Assembly (NCBI GenBank): GCA_963799315.1
Contig: CAWCWP010000002.1
Location: forward strand, 1 to 64,000
DNA: 64,000 bases
Origin: Parerythrobacter_A sp963799315
GTDB lineage: Bacteria; Pseudomonadota; Alphaproteobacteria; Sphingomonadales; Sphingomonadaceae
Reading direction: 5' to 3'
Notes under the pieces: generated by a model
Seen by the model: only the letters and a program-made list of their open reading frames with translations
Databases searched by the model: none
What the model was told of the DNA's origin: nothing
Part shown: positions 46,661 to 55,801 of the stretch, in pieces
Layout of the letters: every line of letters starts with the position of its first letter
Numbering within the stretch: the stretch's first letter is position 1
Program-made: the position numbers and the translations under genes

Positions 46661-47705
46661 ACAGGCCCGGAAGAATAGCCCACATGGCTTCGAAAGCGTT
46701 CCGGTCGGCACCCTTGCGATTGTAATTCTCGGCCTGCACCACGATTACGGCATCGCGTTCCCGATACAGCGACACGATATTGCCGCCATTGCCTTTCATC
46801 ATCCAGCTGCCTGCATACCCTTCGGGTGCTTTCACCAGATCGTGCCACCACAAATAGCCGTAATGGACATGTTCCCCCAACTGCCGGTGGGGTGTCAGCA
46901 TCTTCTTTATCCAAGCTGCCGACACTATGCGTCGTTCGTCGAACACGCCGCCATCCAGCACCATGCGCCCGATGCGCAGCAGGTCCTCGGCACGCATCGA
47001 AATCTGCCCGCCGGACTGGATTTCGCCCGACCGCGACCGGCGCCAGCCTGCGCCGGCTATGCCGAGGGGATCGAACAGGCGTGCCTGGACATAAAGATCG
47101 AACCGCTCGCCCACGGCCGCTTCGACCGCCTGCCCCAGCAGGAAGACCCCTGCCGTACAATAGGAAAAACGGCCCTGTCCGGCGGTATCACGGGCGAACG
47201 CCTCGTCCAGAGGAAGCGCCATTGCGAAGGCGCGCCAGTCCCGCTTGCGGTACATGCGTTCTTCCTGACCGGGCGAGCGCCGGTCCCAGTCATCGCACGC
47301 CAAGGGCGAGGACATTGTCAGCAGATCATGCACCGTGATGCCGTTGCGCGGATCGTCGGGGGCGCTGCCGAGCAATGGCCAGACCGGCGTATCGAGCGCG
47401 AGCGCGCCTTCGTCTATCGCGATGCCAACCGCCAGTGCGGTCAGCGATTTCCCGGCGGAGCGGATATCGATCGGGCGGTCGGCATCTTCACCATCGAAGC
47501 GGCGCAGATACACCGTCTCGCCGCCTTGATCGACGCCAATGGCTGCTATTTCGCCCAACGCGCCGGTCGCTATGCGCCGTTCAAGCGCGCCCGGCTGCAA
47601 CGCGTTCGCCTGCGCGCTGGCGGCAGGCGAAACCGTCAACATCGCCAGCACAGTGACGAGCGTGATTATCCGCAAACCGTCCTCCCTTTCGCGCGGGACT
47701 TGCAT
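46617..47705 (-). CDS. Serine hydrolase, class C beta-lactamase-like
   Basis: This 362-residue protein has an N-terminal signal peptide (hydrophobic core then PAASAQA near residue 30) and the beta-lactamase/penicillin-binding fold. The nucleophile motif is IRSAGKSLTAL (Ser83-x-x-Lys86). The Tyr motif is FSYCTAG (Tyr but not the usual Y-x-N), and a third-motif area lies in MKGNGGNI. Such enzymes can be esterases, peptidases or carboxypeptidases; true beta-lactamase activity is doubtful without a K-T-G. The 3' end overlaps the convergent AI-2E gene by 44 bases. The gene is intact. Confidence 0.8.
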   Translation of the reverse strand: MQVPREREDGLRIITLVTVLAMLTVSPAASAQANALQPGALERRIATGALGEIAAIGVDQGGETVYLRRFDGEDADRPIDIRSAGKSLTALAVGIAIDEGALALDTPVWPLLGSAPDDPRNGITVHDLLTMSSPLACDDWDRRSPGQEERMYRKRDWRAFAMALPLDEAFARDTAGQGRFSYCTAGVFLLGQAVEAAVGERFDLYVQARLFDPLGIAGAGWRRSRSGEIQSGGQISMRAEDLLRIGRMVLDGGVFDERRIVSAAWIKKMLTPHRQLGEHVHYGYLWWHDLVKAPEGYAGSWMMKGNGGNIVSLYRERDAVIVVQAENYNRKGADRNAFEAMWAILPGLSILPAPPPPPDAKR

Positions 47706-47782
47706 ACCGGGGCGTGAAGTGACGGTGAACGCAACGTTCCGGACTCGACTTTGCTTGCCGTTCGCCTACGCACGCGTTCTTT

Positions 47783-48979
47783 ATGACCGATCGGAAAACT
47801 TACGACGCCATCGTGTTGGGCGGAGGTGCGGCGGGGCTGTTTTGCGCGGCACAGGCGGGGCAGCGCGGGAAGCGGGTGCTGGTGCTGGACAAGGCGGCGA
47901 AGGTCGGTGCGAAAATCCTGATTTCGGGTGGCGGGCGCTGCAATTTCACCAATCGCGGGGCCAGCCCGGCGCAGTTCCTGTCCGCCAACGCTCACTTCGC
48001 CAAGTCTGCCCTTGCCCGCTACACCGCAGCCGACTTCATCGCGCTGGTCGATAGCTACGGCATCGCATGGCATGAAAAGACGCTGGGCCAGCTGTTCTGC
48101 GACGGGCGAGCGCAAGCCATTGTCGACATGCTGCTGGACGAGTGTGCGAAGGGCGATGTGACCATTGCGACCGGCCAGGACGTGACAGAAGTGGCGCATC
48201 GCGACGGCGCGTTTCTGGTCACTGCAAACGGAGCGGTCGCGGGCGCGCATGCGCTGGTCGTCGCCACCGGCGGTCCGTCGATTCCGAAAATGGGCGCGAG
48301 CGGGTTTGCCTATGATCTCGCGCGGCAATTCGGCCTGAAAGTGGTGGAGCCGCGCCCTGCGCTCGTGCCGCTGACGCTGGGCGGCGAGGATGTGCTGTTC
48401 CGCGACCTGTCGGGCGTGTCCGCCCCGGTCAGCGTGGCGGCGGGCAAGTCCGGCGCGGGAGCGAAAGGTTTTCGCGAGGCGGCACTGTTCACCCATCGCG
48501 GCCTGAGCGGTCCGGCGGTGTTGCAGGCCAGCTCCTACTGGACGCATGGCGAACCAGTCACCGTCAACCTGCTGCCCGACCATGCGTCCGGCTGGCTGGT
48601 CGAGGCGAAGCAGGCGCACCCCGCCAAACCAGCGCGCACCGCCTTGCGCGAAGCCCTGCCCGCGCGGCTCGCCGATACGCTGACCGACCGATTGGCGCTG
48701 GCGGGCGAGCTGGGCGCGCATACCGATAAGGTCCTGCGCGCCGCCGAAGACCGCCTGCGCCGCTGGACCTTCAACCCCAACGGCACCGAGGGGTTCGCCA
48801 AGGCCGAAGTGACAGCGGGCGGCATCAGCACCGCCGAACTGTCCAGCAAGACGATGGAAGCAAAGCGCCTACCCGGCCTCCATGCCGTGGGCGAAGCAGT
48901 AGATGTCACCGGCTGGCTGGGCGGCTATAATTTCCAGTGGGCCTGGTCGAGCGGCTGGGCCGCCGGGCAGGCAATCTAG
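47783..48979 (+). CDS. BaiN/HI0933-like flavoprotein
   Basis: The 398-residue protein is an NAD(P)/FAD-dependent oxidoreductase of the HI0933/BaiN family. The FAD motif VLGGGAAGLFCA is at about residues 10-21, and ISGGGRCNFTN, a very conserved family block, follows. Further downstream are ALVVATGGPSIPKMG, TLGGEDVLFRDLSGVSAPV, and a C-terminal AVGEAVDVTGWLGGYNFQWAWSSG that closes the FAD site. Reported activities in the family include reduction of bile-acid-type enones; the substrate here is unknown. It is intact and ends 4 bases into the convergent acyltransferase gene. Confidence 0.9.
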   Translation: MTDRKTYDAIVLGGGAAGLFCAAQAGQRGKRVLVLDKAAKVGAKILISGGGRCNFTNRGASPAQFLSANAHFAKSALARYTAADFIALVDSYGIAWHEKTLGQLFCDGRAQAIVDMLLDECAKGDVTIATGQDVTEVAHRDGAFLVTANGAVAGAHALVVATGGPSIPKMGASGFAYDLARQFGLKVVEPRPALVPLTLGGEDVLFRDLSGVSAPVSVAAGKSGAGAKGFREAALFTHRGLSGPAVLQASSYWTHGEPVTVNLLPDHASGWLVEAKQAHPAKPARTALREALPARLADTLTDRLALAGELGAHTDKVLRAAEDRLRRWTFNPNGTEGFAKAEVTAGGISTAELSSKTMEAKRLPGLHAVGEAVDVTGWLGGYNFQWAWSSGWAAGQAI

Positions 48980-49611
48980 CCCTTTTCCGCCGCCTGTTCG
49001 GCCACCAGCCGCTGCGCCTGCGCTTCCAGCACCTTGTAGCGCCCGTAATCGGGCAGCTTGCTGCGCATGAACGCCGCGATCTTCGCAAGGTCCGCCGGAT
49101 AGTCGCCGGTCGGAGTCATCGGCGGACCGAAGCCGATGCGTTTCGTCTTTCGACACACCCAGCACGGCACCACGGGCACGTCCGCTGCCGAGGCGATGTG
49201 ATAGAAGCCCGATTTCCACTCGCCATTGCTGGACCGCGTGCCTTCCGCCGCCATCACCAGCGCCAGCCGGTCCCGCCGCGCGAATTCGTCCGCGATCTGC
49301 TCCACGTAATTGGCGCGCTTCGTCCGGTCGACCGGAATGCCGCCCATATCGAACATGAAATTGCGCTGGATACCCTGGAACAGCGTGTGCTTGCCCATGA
49401 AGCTGGGCTGCACGCCCTCCTCCGCCGTCGCGCCGATGAAGAACACGAAATCCCAGTTGGACGAGTGCGGCGCACCGGCGATCACGAACTTGGGAATGTC
49501 GGGCATCCCGCCGTCGATGGTCCAGCCCTGAAACCGCCAGATGACGAAAATAATGCGCCGCAGGATGCGCGACAACAGCGTCGGTTTACGGTTGCGGGAA
49601 AGCTCGGTCAC
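48976..49611 (-). CDS. Lysophospholipid acyltransferase-like protein (PlsC fold)
   Basis: This 211-residue enzyme has the acyltransferase motif I APHSSNWDF (His-x4-Asp) near residue 60, EGTRSSNGEWKSGFYHIA (motif III E-G-T-R-S) and VPVVPCWV further on. It lacks a strong transmembrane start but carries a hydrophobic patch (IIFVIWRF). Such proteins transfer acyl chains to lysophosphatidic acid or related glycerolipids at the membrane. The start is GTG 49611, overlapping the stop of the carboxyltransferase gene (ATGTGA), so the two are coupled. No frame break is present. Confidence 0.82.
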   Translation of the reverse strand: MTELSRNRKPTLLSRILRRIIFVIWRFQGWTIDGGMPDIPKFVIAGAPHSSNWDFVFFIGATAEEGVQPSFMGKHTLFQGIQRNFMFDMGGIPVDRTKRANYVEQIADEFARRDRLALVMAAEGTRSSNGEWKSGFYHIASAADVPVVPCWVCRKTKRIGFGPPMTPTGDYPADLAKIAAFMRSKLPDYGRYKVLEAQAQRLVAEQAAEKG

Positions 49612-51222
49612 ATCCGGAACACCCCGAATTGCGGACGCTCCGGTATCGGCGCCTCCAGCGTGGCGGCAAAGGCGAGGCCCAGCACGTCGCGCGTTTGTGC
49701 CGGATCGATCACGCCGTCGTCCCACAGCCGCGCGGTGGCGTAATAGGGATTGCCTTCGTCCTCGTATTTCTGGCGGATCGGGGCCTTGAAGGCTTCGGCC
49801 TCCTCCTCGCTCCAGCTGTCGGCATCGCGGTGGACGGTCGCGAGCACGCTGGCGGCCTGTTCGCCGCCCATCACCGAAATGCGCGCATTGGGCCAGGTGA
49901 ACAGGAAGCGCGGGGAATAGGCGCGGCCCGCCATGCCGTAATTGCCCGCGCCGAAGCTGCCGCCGATGACCACGGTGATCTTGGGCACCTGCGCGGTGGC
50001 GACGGCGGTGACCAGCTTCGCGCCGTGCTTGGCGATGCCTTCCGCCTCGTATTTGCCGCCGACCATGAAGCCGGAGATGTTCTGCAGGAACAGCAGCGGG
50101 ATGCGGCGCTGGCAGGCCAGCTCGATGAAATGCGCGCCCTTCTGTGCGCTTTCGGAAAACAGCACGCCGTTATTGGCGAGGATCGCGACCGGCATCCCCC
50201 AGATATGGGCGAAACCGCACACCAGCGTGCTGCCGTACTGCGCCTTGAATTCGTGGAACTCGCTGCCGTCCACGATGCCGCGCGATGACTTCGCGCACAT
50301 CGTATGGCGCGCGGACATCGTCGGGGATGATCGAGTACAGCTCGTCCGCATCGAATTTGGGCGGGCGCGGATCTTTCAGCGCGACGATTCGGGCCGCATC
50401 GGTGTTCTCGCCCAGATGGCTGACGATATCGCGCACGATGGTCAGCGCGTGTTCGTCGTTTTCCGCGAGATGATCGACCACGCCCGATTTCTTCGCGTGC
50501 AGATCGCCGCCGCCCAGATCCTCGGCGCTGATTTCCTCGCCCGTCGCGGCTTTCACCAGCGGCGGCCCGGCAAGGAAGATGGTGCCCTGCTCGCGCACGA
50601 TCACCGTCTCGTCGGACATGGCGGGCACATAGGCCCCGCCCGCCGTGCAGCTGCCCATGACGCAGGCGATCTGCGGAATGCCGCAGCGCGGACATATTGG
50701 CCTGGTTGAAGAAGATGCGCCCGAAATGGTCGCGGTCGGGGAAGACTTCGGCCTGATGCGGCAGGTTCGCGCCGCCGCTATCGACCAGATAGATGCAGGG
50801 CAGCCGGTTTTCCTGCGCAATTTCCTGCGCGCGCAGATGCTTCTTGACCGTCATCGGGTAGTAGGTGCCGCCTTTCACGGTGGCATCGTTGCACACGATC
50901 ATCACCTGACGACCCGATACGCGCCCGATGCCGGCAATCATTCCCGCGCCGGGAATGATCGTCCTTTCCATACATGCCGTTCGCGGCAAGCTGGCCGATT
51001 TCGAGGAACGGCGAGCCGGGATCGAGCAACCGCTCCACCCGCTCGCGAGGCAGCAGCTTGCCGCGCCCGACATGCCGTTCGCGGGTGCCTTCGGAGCCGC
51101 CCAGCGCAGCCTTGCGCGACTTTGGCGCGCAGCTCGTCGTTCAGCGCGCGGTTGTGCGCGGCGTTGGCCTTCGCATCTGGCGATTCAAGGTCGAGCTTCG
51201 AGGCAAGGACGGGTGCGGTCAT
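49608..51222 (-). CDS. Methylcrotonoyl-CoA carboxylase beta-like subunit (four frameshifts)
   Basis: The reconstructed 536-residue protein is a biotin-dependent carboxyltransferase. It matches the beta subunit of methylcrotonoyl-CoA carboxylase better than propionyl-CoA by context: isovaleryl-CoA dehydrogenase, the preceding step of leucine catabolism, is nearby. Blocks include ERTIIPGAGMIAGIGRVSGRQVMIVCNDATVKGGTYYP, YLVDSGGANLPHQAEVFPDR, GSCTAGGAYVPAMSDETV, and the C-terminal SGFMVGGKYEAEGIAKHGAKL and SFGAGNYGMAGRAY. Four single-base insertions are inferred; the span of 538 codons plus one agrees. The biotin-carboxylase subunit is not in this window. Confidence 0.9.
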
Positions 51223-51605
51223 GTTTTGGCGACTTCCACAAGCGACCAGACAAGTCCAATCAAAGCGGTGGCAAACGCCAAGCCGATCAGCACGGTCAGA
51301 AAGCCGAGGTCGAAATTGCCGCCTTGCTGGCTGGCGGGATCGAACACCTTGCCGAAGAAACTGGCATACAGCATGCCAAGACACGCGGCCCAGCCTGCGA
51401 CGAAAACATGCGAACGCAGCGGCGTCGGCGCGCGCATCAGAATGGCGCCGGTCAGCAGCAATCCGCCGGTCCAGTAATCATCGAACCAGAAGGCAAATGG
51501 CCGCCCCGTACCCCAAGTCCGGATTGCCTCACCGATCATCAGCGACAGGGCCAAGCCCGCACCCAGGATGCGGAGCATTGTCAGAGCGGGCGACGGTGCG
51601 ATCAC
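51219..51605 (-). CDS. Small membrane protein of unknown function
   Basis: This 128-residue protein has about four hydrophobic segments, at residues 9-28, 42-58, 70-88 and 97-125. The loops are short, with a charged W-G-T-G-R-P-F-A-F-W-F-D-D-Y. The start GTG 51605 sits five bases from the left end of a palindromic repeat that brackets the DUF559 gene. The stop overlaps the carboxyltransferase ATG as ATGA, so the two genes are translated together and it may be part of the leucine-catabolism operon. I do not recognise a family. Confidence 0.6.
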   Translation of the reverse strand: MIAPSPALTMLRILGAGLALSLMIGEAIRTWGTGRPFAFWFDDYWTGGLLLTGAILMRAPTPLRSHVFVAGWAACLGMLYASFFGKVFDPASQQGGNFDLGFLTVLIGLAFATALIGLVWSLVEVAKT

Positions 51606-51609
51606 AAAT

Positions 51610-51658
51610 CCTTCCCGGCACGGGGAGGGGGACCATCCGCAGGATGGTGGAGGGGCAC
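51610..51658. repeat. Left REP-like element (two hairpins)
   Basis: Outer hairpin ccttcccg / cggggagg (one G-T) and inner hairpin accatcc-gca-ggatggt, with a G/C-rich spacer, make a 49-base palindromic unit. Positions 51621-51658 are the exact reverse complement of 52043-52080. It starts five bases upstream of a GTG start and ends seven bases before the DUF559 stop. Confidence 0.9.
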
Positions 51659-51665
51659 ATCGCTG

Positions 51666-52037
51666 TCAGATCGCCCCTTCCGCCAACCGTGCATGACAAA
51701 TCTCAACGATGCGCATGCACACGCCCTCCATCTCGTTCAAAACCAATGTGGCTGAAATACGTGTCGTCGCTATACCCTGCGAACGCAAGAAGTGCGAGCG
51801 CGTCTTGTCCCGTTTCGCTGCCGCAGCGCCATCATGCGCCATCCCGTCGACTTCGATCGCAAGCTTCGCTTTCGCGCAAAAGAAATCCAGCACATAATTA
51901 CCCGCCGGATGCTGGCGGCGAAACTTGAAGCCGCCCGGACGGGTGCGAAGCTCTTTCCACAACAACACTTCCGGCAACGTCATCTCGCTGCGGAGTTTGC
52001 GGGCGAGTTTGACGGTGTTGGCCGGTCCGGTGATCAT
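51666..52037 (-). CDS. DUF559 endonuclease-like protein
   Basis: The 123-residue protein belongs to DUF559, which has a PD-(D/E)XK/Vsr-like nuclease fold. Motifs visible are LPEVLLWKELR, FKFRRQHPAGNYVLDFFC (catalytic Asp), and LAIEVDG (catalytic Glu and Asp). The gene is unbroken and sits between two inverted REP-like units. The ribosome site GGAGGGG (52046-52052, minus sense) lies inside the right unit at 8 bases spacing, so the repeat supplies its translation start. A nickase or endonuclease acting on the repeats is a tempting idea, not shown here. Confidence 0.87.
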   Translation of the reverse strand: MITGPANTVKLARKLRSEMTLPEVLLWKELRTRPGGFKFRRQHPAGNYVLDFFCAKAKLAIEVDGMAHDGAAAAKRDKTRSHFLRSQGIATTRISATLVLNEMEGVCMRIVEICHARLAEGAI

Positions 52038-52042
52038 TGGCG

Positions 52043-52091
52043 GTGCCCCTCCACCATCCTGCGGATGGTCCCCCTCCCCGGTTCGGGGAGG
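52043..52091. repeat. Right REP-like element (two hairpins)
   Basis: This 49-base unit is inverted relative to the left one. Its inner part (52043-52080) is a perfect 38-base reverse complement of 51621-51658. The outer hairpin cctccccg-gtt-cggggagg (52073-52091) is a perfect 8-base-pair stem and ends one base before the stop of the isovaleryl-CoA dehydrogenase gene; it may also act as its terminator. Confidence 0.9.
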
Positions 52092-52092
52092 A

Positions 52093-53267
52093 TCAGTTTG
52101 CCCCGATCAGTTCCCGCCCGATCAGCATCCGCCTGATCTCGTTCGTGCCCGCGCCGATATCGAGCAGCTTGGCATCGCGCAGATAGCGTTCGACCGGCCA
52201 GTCCTTGGTGTAGCCCGCCCCGCCCAGCGCCTGCACCGCCTCGCCCGCCACGCGGAAGGCGTTTTCGCTGCGACAGCAGGATCACGCCAGCCGCGTCGAA
52301 GCGGGTCGTCTGGTCCGCATCGCACGCCTTGGCCACCGCATAGGTGTAGGCGCGCGCCGATTGCAGGGCGACATACATGTCCGCCACTTTCGCCTGGATC
52401 AGCTGGAAGCTGCCGATCGCCGTGCCGAACTGCTTGCGTTCGCGCACGAAGGGGATGACCGTATCGAGGCAGGCCTGCATGATGCCGAGCTGAATGCCCG
52501 ACAGCACCACGCGCTCGTAATCCAGCCCGCTCATCAGCACGCCGACGCCGCCGTTTTCCGGCCCCATCACCTGCGCATCGGGCACGAAGCAATCGTCGAA
52601 CACCAGCTCGCTGGTCGGGCTGCCGCGCATGCCCATCTTGTCGATCTTCTGCCCGATGGAGAACCCGTCGAAATCCTTTTCGATCAGGAAGGTCGTGATG
52701 CGCGCGGCTCGGCTTGGCGTCGTCGTCACCGGTCTTGGCATAGACCACCAGCACATCGGCATAGGGCGCGTTGGTGATCCAGTATTTCGTGCCGTTCAGG
52801 CGATAGCCGCCATCGACCTTTTCGGCCTTCAGCTTCATCGAAACCACGTCGGAGCCCGCGCCCGCCTCGCTCATGGCCAGCGACTGCCGACATGCTCGCC
52901 GCTGATCAGTTTGGGCAGGTATTTCGCCTTCTGTTCGGCATTGCGCCCAGCGCGCGACCTGGTTGACGCACAGGTTGGAATGCGCGCCATAGCACAGCCC
53001 GACGCTGGCGCTGGCCCGGCTGACTTCCTCCACCGCGATGACGTGTTCGAGATAGCCCAGCCCCAGCCCGCCATCGTCTTCCGCCACGGTTATGCCGTGC
53101 AGGCCCAGCTCGCCCATTGCGGGCCACAATTCGCGCGGAAACCAGTCCTCGCGGTCGGCGCGCTCGGCCAGTGGCGCGATCTGTTCGTCGGCGAACCGGC
53201 CGGTCGTTTCGCGGATCATCGCCGCATTGTCGCCAAGCTGGAAATCGAAATCGGGAGTCGCGCGCAT
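52093..53267 (-). CDS. Isovaleryl-CoA dehydrogenase (five frameshifts)
   Basis: The reconstructed 389-residue flavoenzyme is an acyl-CoA dehydrogenase with the isovaleryl type blocks: VGLCYGAHSNLCVNQ, LAMSEAGAGSDVVSMKLKAE, YWITNAPYADVLVVYAKT, the catalytic-Glu region GLDYERVVLSGIQLGIMQACLD and the C-terminal DIGAGTNEIRRMLIGREL. It oxidises isovaleryl-CoA to 3-methylcrotonoyl-CoA, feeding the carboxylase nearby. ATG 53267 has AAGGAG six bases upstream. Five single-base insertions are inferred (for example two in ggcagtcgctggcc); the length modulo three agrees. Confidence 0.9.
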
Positions 53268-53442
53268 CGTAAGCTCCTTATCGTCGGGCCGATACATCGG
53301 AATCGTCCGGCTGCTAGCCGAGCGCAGCGTGCCAGCGCAAACACAGCCTGCGCGACAGGCCGCATGTCATGCGCCAATGTTAACTTCATGGCGCAAATCC
53401 TATTGAGCCGCCGCCACTTTGCTATATGTCGCAGCCAGTTCC

Positions 53443-55008
53443 ATGCGCCAGATCCAAACTCACCCCTGGCCCCGCGGCGAGCCGCCCGCGCCCGCGCAAT
53501 GCGGCGAGGAAACGCGCGCCTCGGTGCTGGCGGCATACGGGCTGGACGCGCTGGAAGACGATCCCGAACTGGTGCGGATCACGCAATTCGCGGCAGTCGC
53601 TGTGCGATGCGCCGGTCTGCGCTGGTCAGTCTGGTCGAGACGGAGCGGCAGCGCTTTCTGGCGCAGCGTCGGCATAGACGAACGCGAAACGCCGCGCCCG
53701 ACCTCGTTCTGCGCCCATGCCATGCTGGAGCCGGAACCGATGGTGGTGCCCGATGCGAAGCTGGACCCGCGTTTCGAAAGCAATCCGCTGGTCACGGGGC
53801 ATCCCCATATCCGGTTCTATGCCGGCGCACCGCTGATCAGCCACGAAGGCGCGCCGCTGGGATCGCTGTGCGTGATCGACACCGTAGCCACGGCCCGACG
53901 GTCTGACGCGATGTCCAGCTCGAAGGGCTGAAAGTGATGGCCGCAGCGGTCATGCGCCGCCTGCGCTATCGCCGCGAGGCGCTGACCGAGAAGACAGAGC
54001 TGCGGACCGCGTGCCGACGGAATGCGCGAACTGGCCGATTGGCATGCCCGACATCGTCTGGTCATCGGATGCGCGGCGGACGCGTATCGATTTTATCAAC
54101 GCGCAATGGAAGCGGATAACCGGTGCGCAGCCGCCCGAAGACACGCGGACGAGTGGCGACGATTTCATCCATCAGGAAGACCGCAAGGAAACCCTCGACG
54201 TCTGGGCCGGTAGCGAGGCACGCGGCGAAGGCCTTCCAGGACGAATACCGCCTGCGCCAGGCCGATGGCGAGCTATCGCTGGATGCTGGCGCGTGCGTTG
54301 CCGGTCAAGGACCGGGCAGGGCGCAGGTCACAGCGCTGGTTCGGCACGCTGACCGACATGGACGATGCGCATCGCCGCCTGCTGGAAGCGCGAGCTGGTC
54401 GCGCGCGAATTGTCGCACCGGATCAAGAACATCTTTGCCGTCATCACCGGCCTGATCGCGATCAAATCGCGCGAAATGCCCCGGCTCGCAGGAGTTCGCG
54501 CAAAGACCTGAGCGCGACACGATCCGCGCATTGGGCCGGGCGCACGTTACGTCGCCCGCTCGAGGGCGAGAAGGCGGCGAAACGCCTGCTCGGCCTGCTG
54601 GGCGCCTTGCTGACCCCCTATACCGACACGATCGGAGCGACAGGCTGACGATTGACGGGGACGACATGCACGTCTGCGCAGCGCGCGGCGACGCCCGCTG
54701 GCGCTGGTGTTCCACGAACTGGCGACCAATTCGGCGAAATACGGCGCTCTGTCGGTGGCCGATGGCCGGCATCGAAGTCCGTTGCGCTGCGCCGAAGGAC
54801 GACGAGATCGTGATCGACTGGCAGCGAACAGGACGGCCGCCCGGGTCGCGCACGCCCGACAGGCACGGGTTCGGCTCGCGCCTGGTCGAGCATGACCGTG
54901 TCCAAGCCAGCTGCAGCGGTACGCTCGAACGCGGCATTCCCGCCAGGCGGCATGCTCGCCACGCTGACCGTTCCCGAAACCGCACTTCTAGCGCCGGCGG
55001 CCCGATGA
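53443..55008 (+). CDS. GAF-PAS-HWE sensor histidine kinase (many frameshifts)
   Basis: Reading across frames one finds a GAF domain (PTSFCAHAML, DPRFESNPLVTGHPHIRFYAGAPL, GSLCVIDT, about 53600-53880), then a PAS domain (PDIVWSSDA, RIDFINAQWKRITG, RQADGE, then RWFGTLTDMDDAHR, about 54040-54360), then an HWE/HisKA_2 dimer box ELSHRIKNIFAVITG and an ATPase part (FHELATNSAKYGAL N-box and HGFGSRLVE G-box). The phospho-acceptor His is in ELSHRIKN. It would phosphorylate a response regulator; none is adjacent. Its stop overlaps the ABC ATPase start as ATGA, so it is coupled with the transporter. Many errors split the frame. Confidence 0.78.
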
Positions 55009-55793
55009 CCGCGCTGCACCGTCTCCCGCGTTGTCGTTCGATGGCATAACAACGGCGATACGGTGCCGGTTCCGGCGGTGGACGACGTCATCGCTGACAT
55101 CGCGCGCGGGCAGTTTCGTGGCGCTGGTCGGGGCATCGGGTTCGGGCAAATCGACCCTGCTGAAAATCGTCAACCGGCTGATCGAGCCGAGCGCGGGCGA
55201 GTGTCGTGCTGACGGCGCGGCGATTGCCGGCGATAGCCCCGCACCGTGCTGCGGCGCGGTATCGGCTATGTGTTCCAGGGTATCGGCCTGTTCCCGCATA
55301 TGACGGTGGCGCGAGAACATCGCCATCGGCCCGAAGCTGGCTGGCGACGCCGTTGCCGGATGCGGCGCATCGCCGAACTGCTGCGAACTGGTCGAACTGG
55401 ACGCCGCCTATGCCGCGCCGGATGCCGGATGAACTGTCCGGCGGGCAGCGCCAGCGCGTCGGCGTGGCGCGCGCGCTGGCCGGCCGATCGCGCCGGACGT
55501 GCTGCTGATGGACGAACCGTTCGGCGCGCTGGACCCGGTCACCCGCGACGCGCTGGGCGAGCGGGTGCGCGCGCTGCACGACCGGCTGGGCCTGACCACG
55601 ATGATGGTGACGCACGACATGGCGGAGGCGCTGCTGCTGGCCGACCGGGTGCTGGTGATGGCGGCGGGGCGCATCGTGGCGGATGAAACGCCGGCAGCTT
55701 GCTGGCCGGCGAAGGCGGCGACGATGGCGCAGGCGCTGGTCGCGGTGCCGCGCGATCAGGCGCAGGCGCTGGCGACGCTGAGCCGAGAAGTGA
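55005..55793 (+). CDS. Osmoprotectant ABC transporter ATPase (frameshifts)
   Basis: Readable blocks are FVALVGASGSGKSTLLKIVNRLIEPS (Walker A near residue 45), IGYVFQGIGLFPHMTV (Q-loop), PDELSGGQRQRVGVARAL (signature), LLMDEPFGALDPVTR (Walker B) and VTHDMAEALLLADR (switch His). The G-I-G-L-F-P-H-M-T-V tract is typical of glycine betaine/carnitine/choline OpuC-type ATPases. The stop is placed at TGA 55791-55793 after removing one base; the permease starts nine bases further. Substrate is probably a quaternary amine. The ATP site is complete, so activity is likely in vivo. Confidence 0.82.
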
Positions 55794-55801
55794 CGACCAG
55801 C

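Noticed and set aside
46617..47705. A true class C beta-lactamase resistance gene
   Set aside because: The S-x-x-K motif is present, but the Y-x-N motif and a K-T-G are not, and the family is mostly esterases or peptidases, so a resistance role is not supported.
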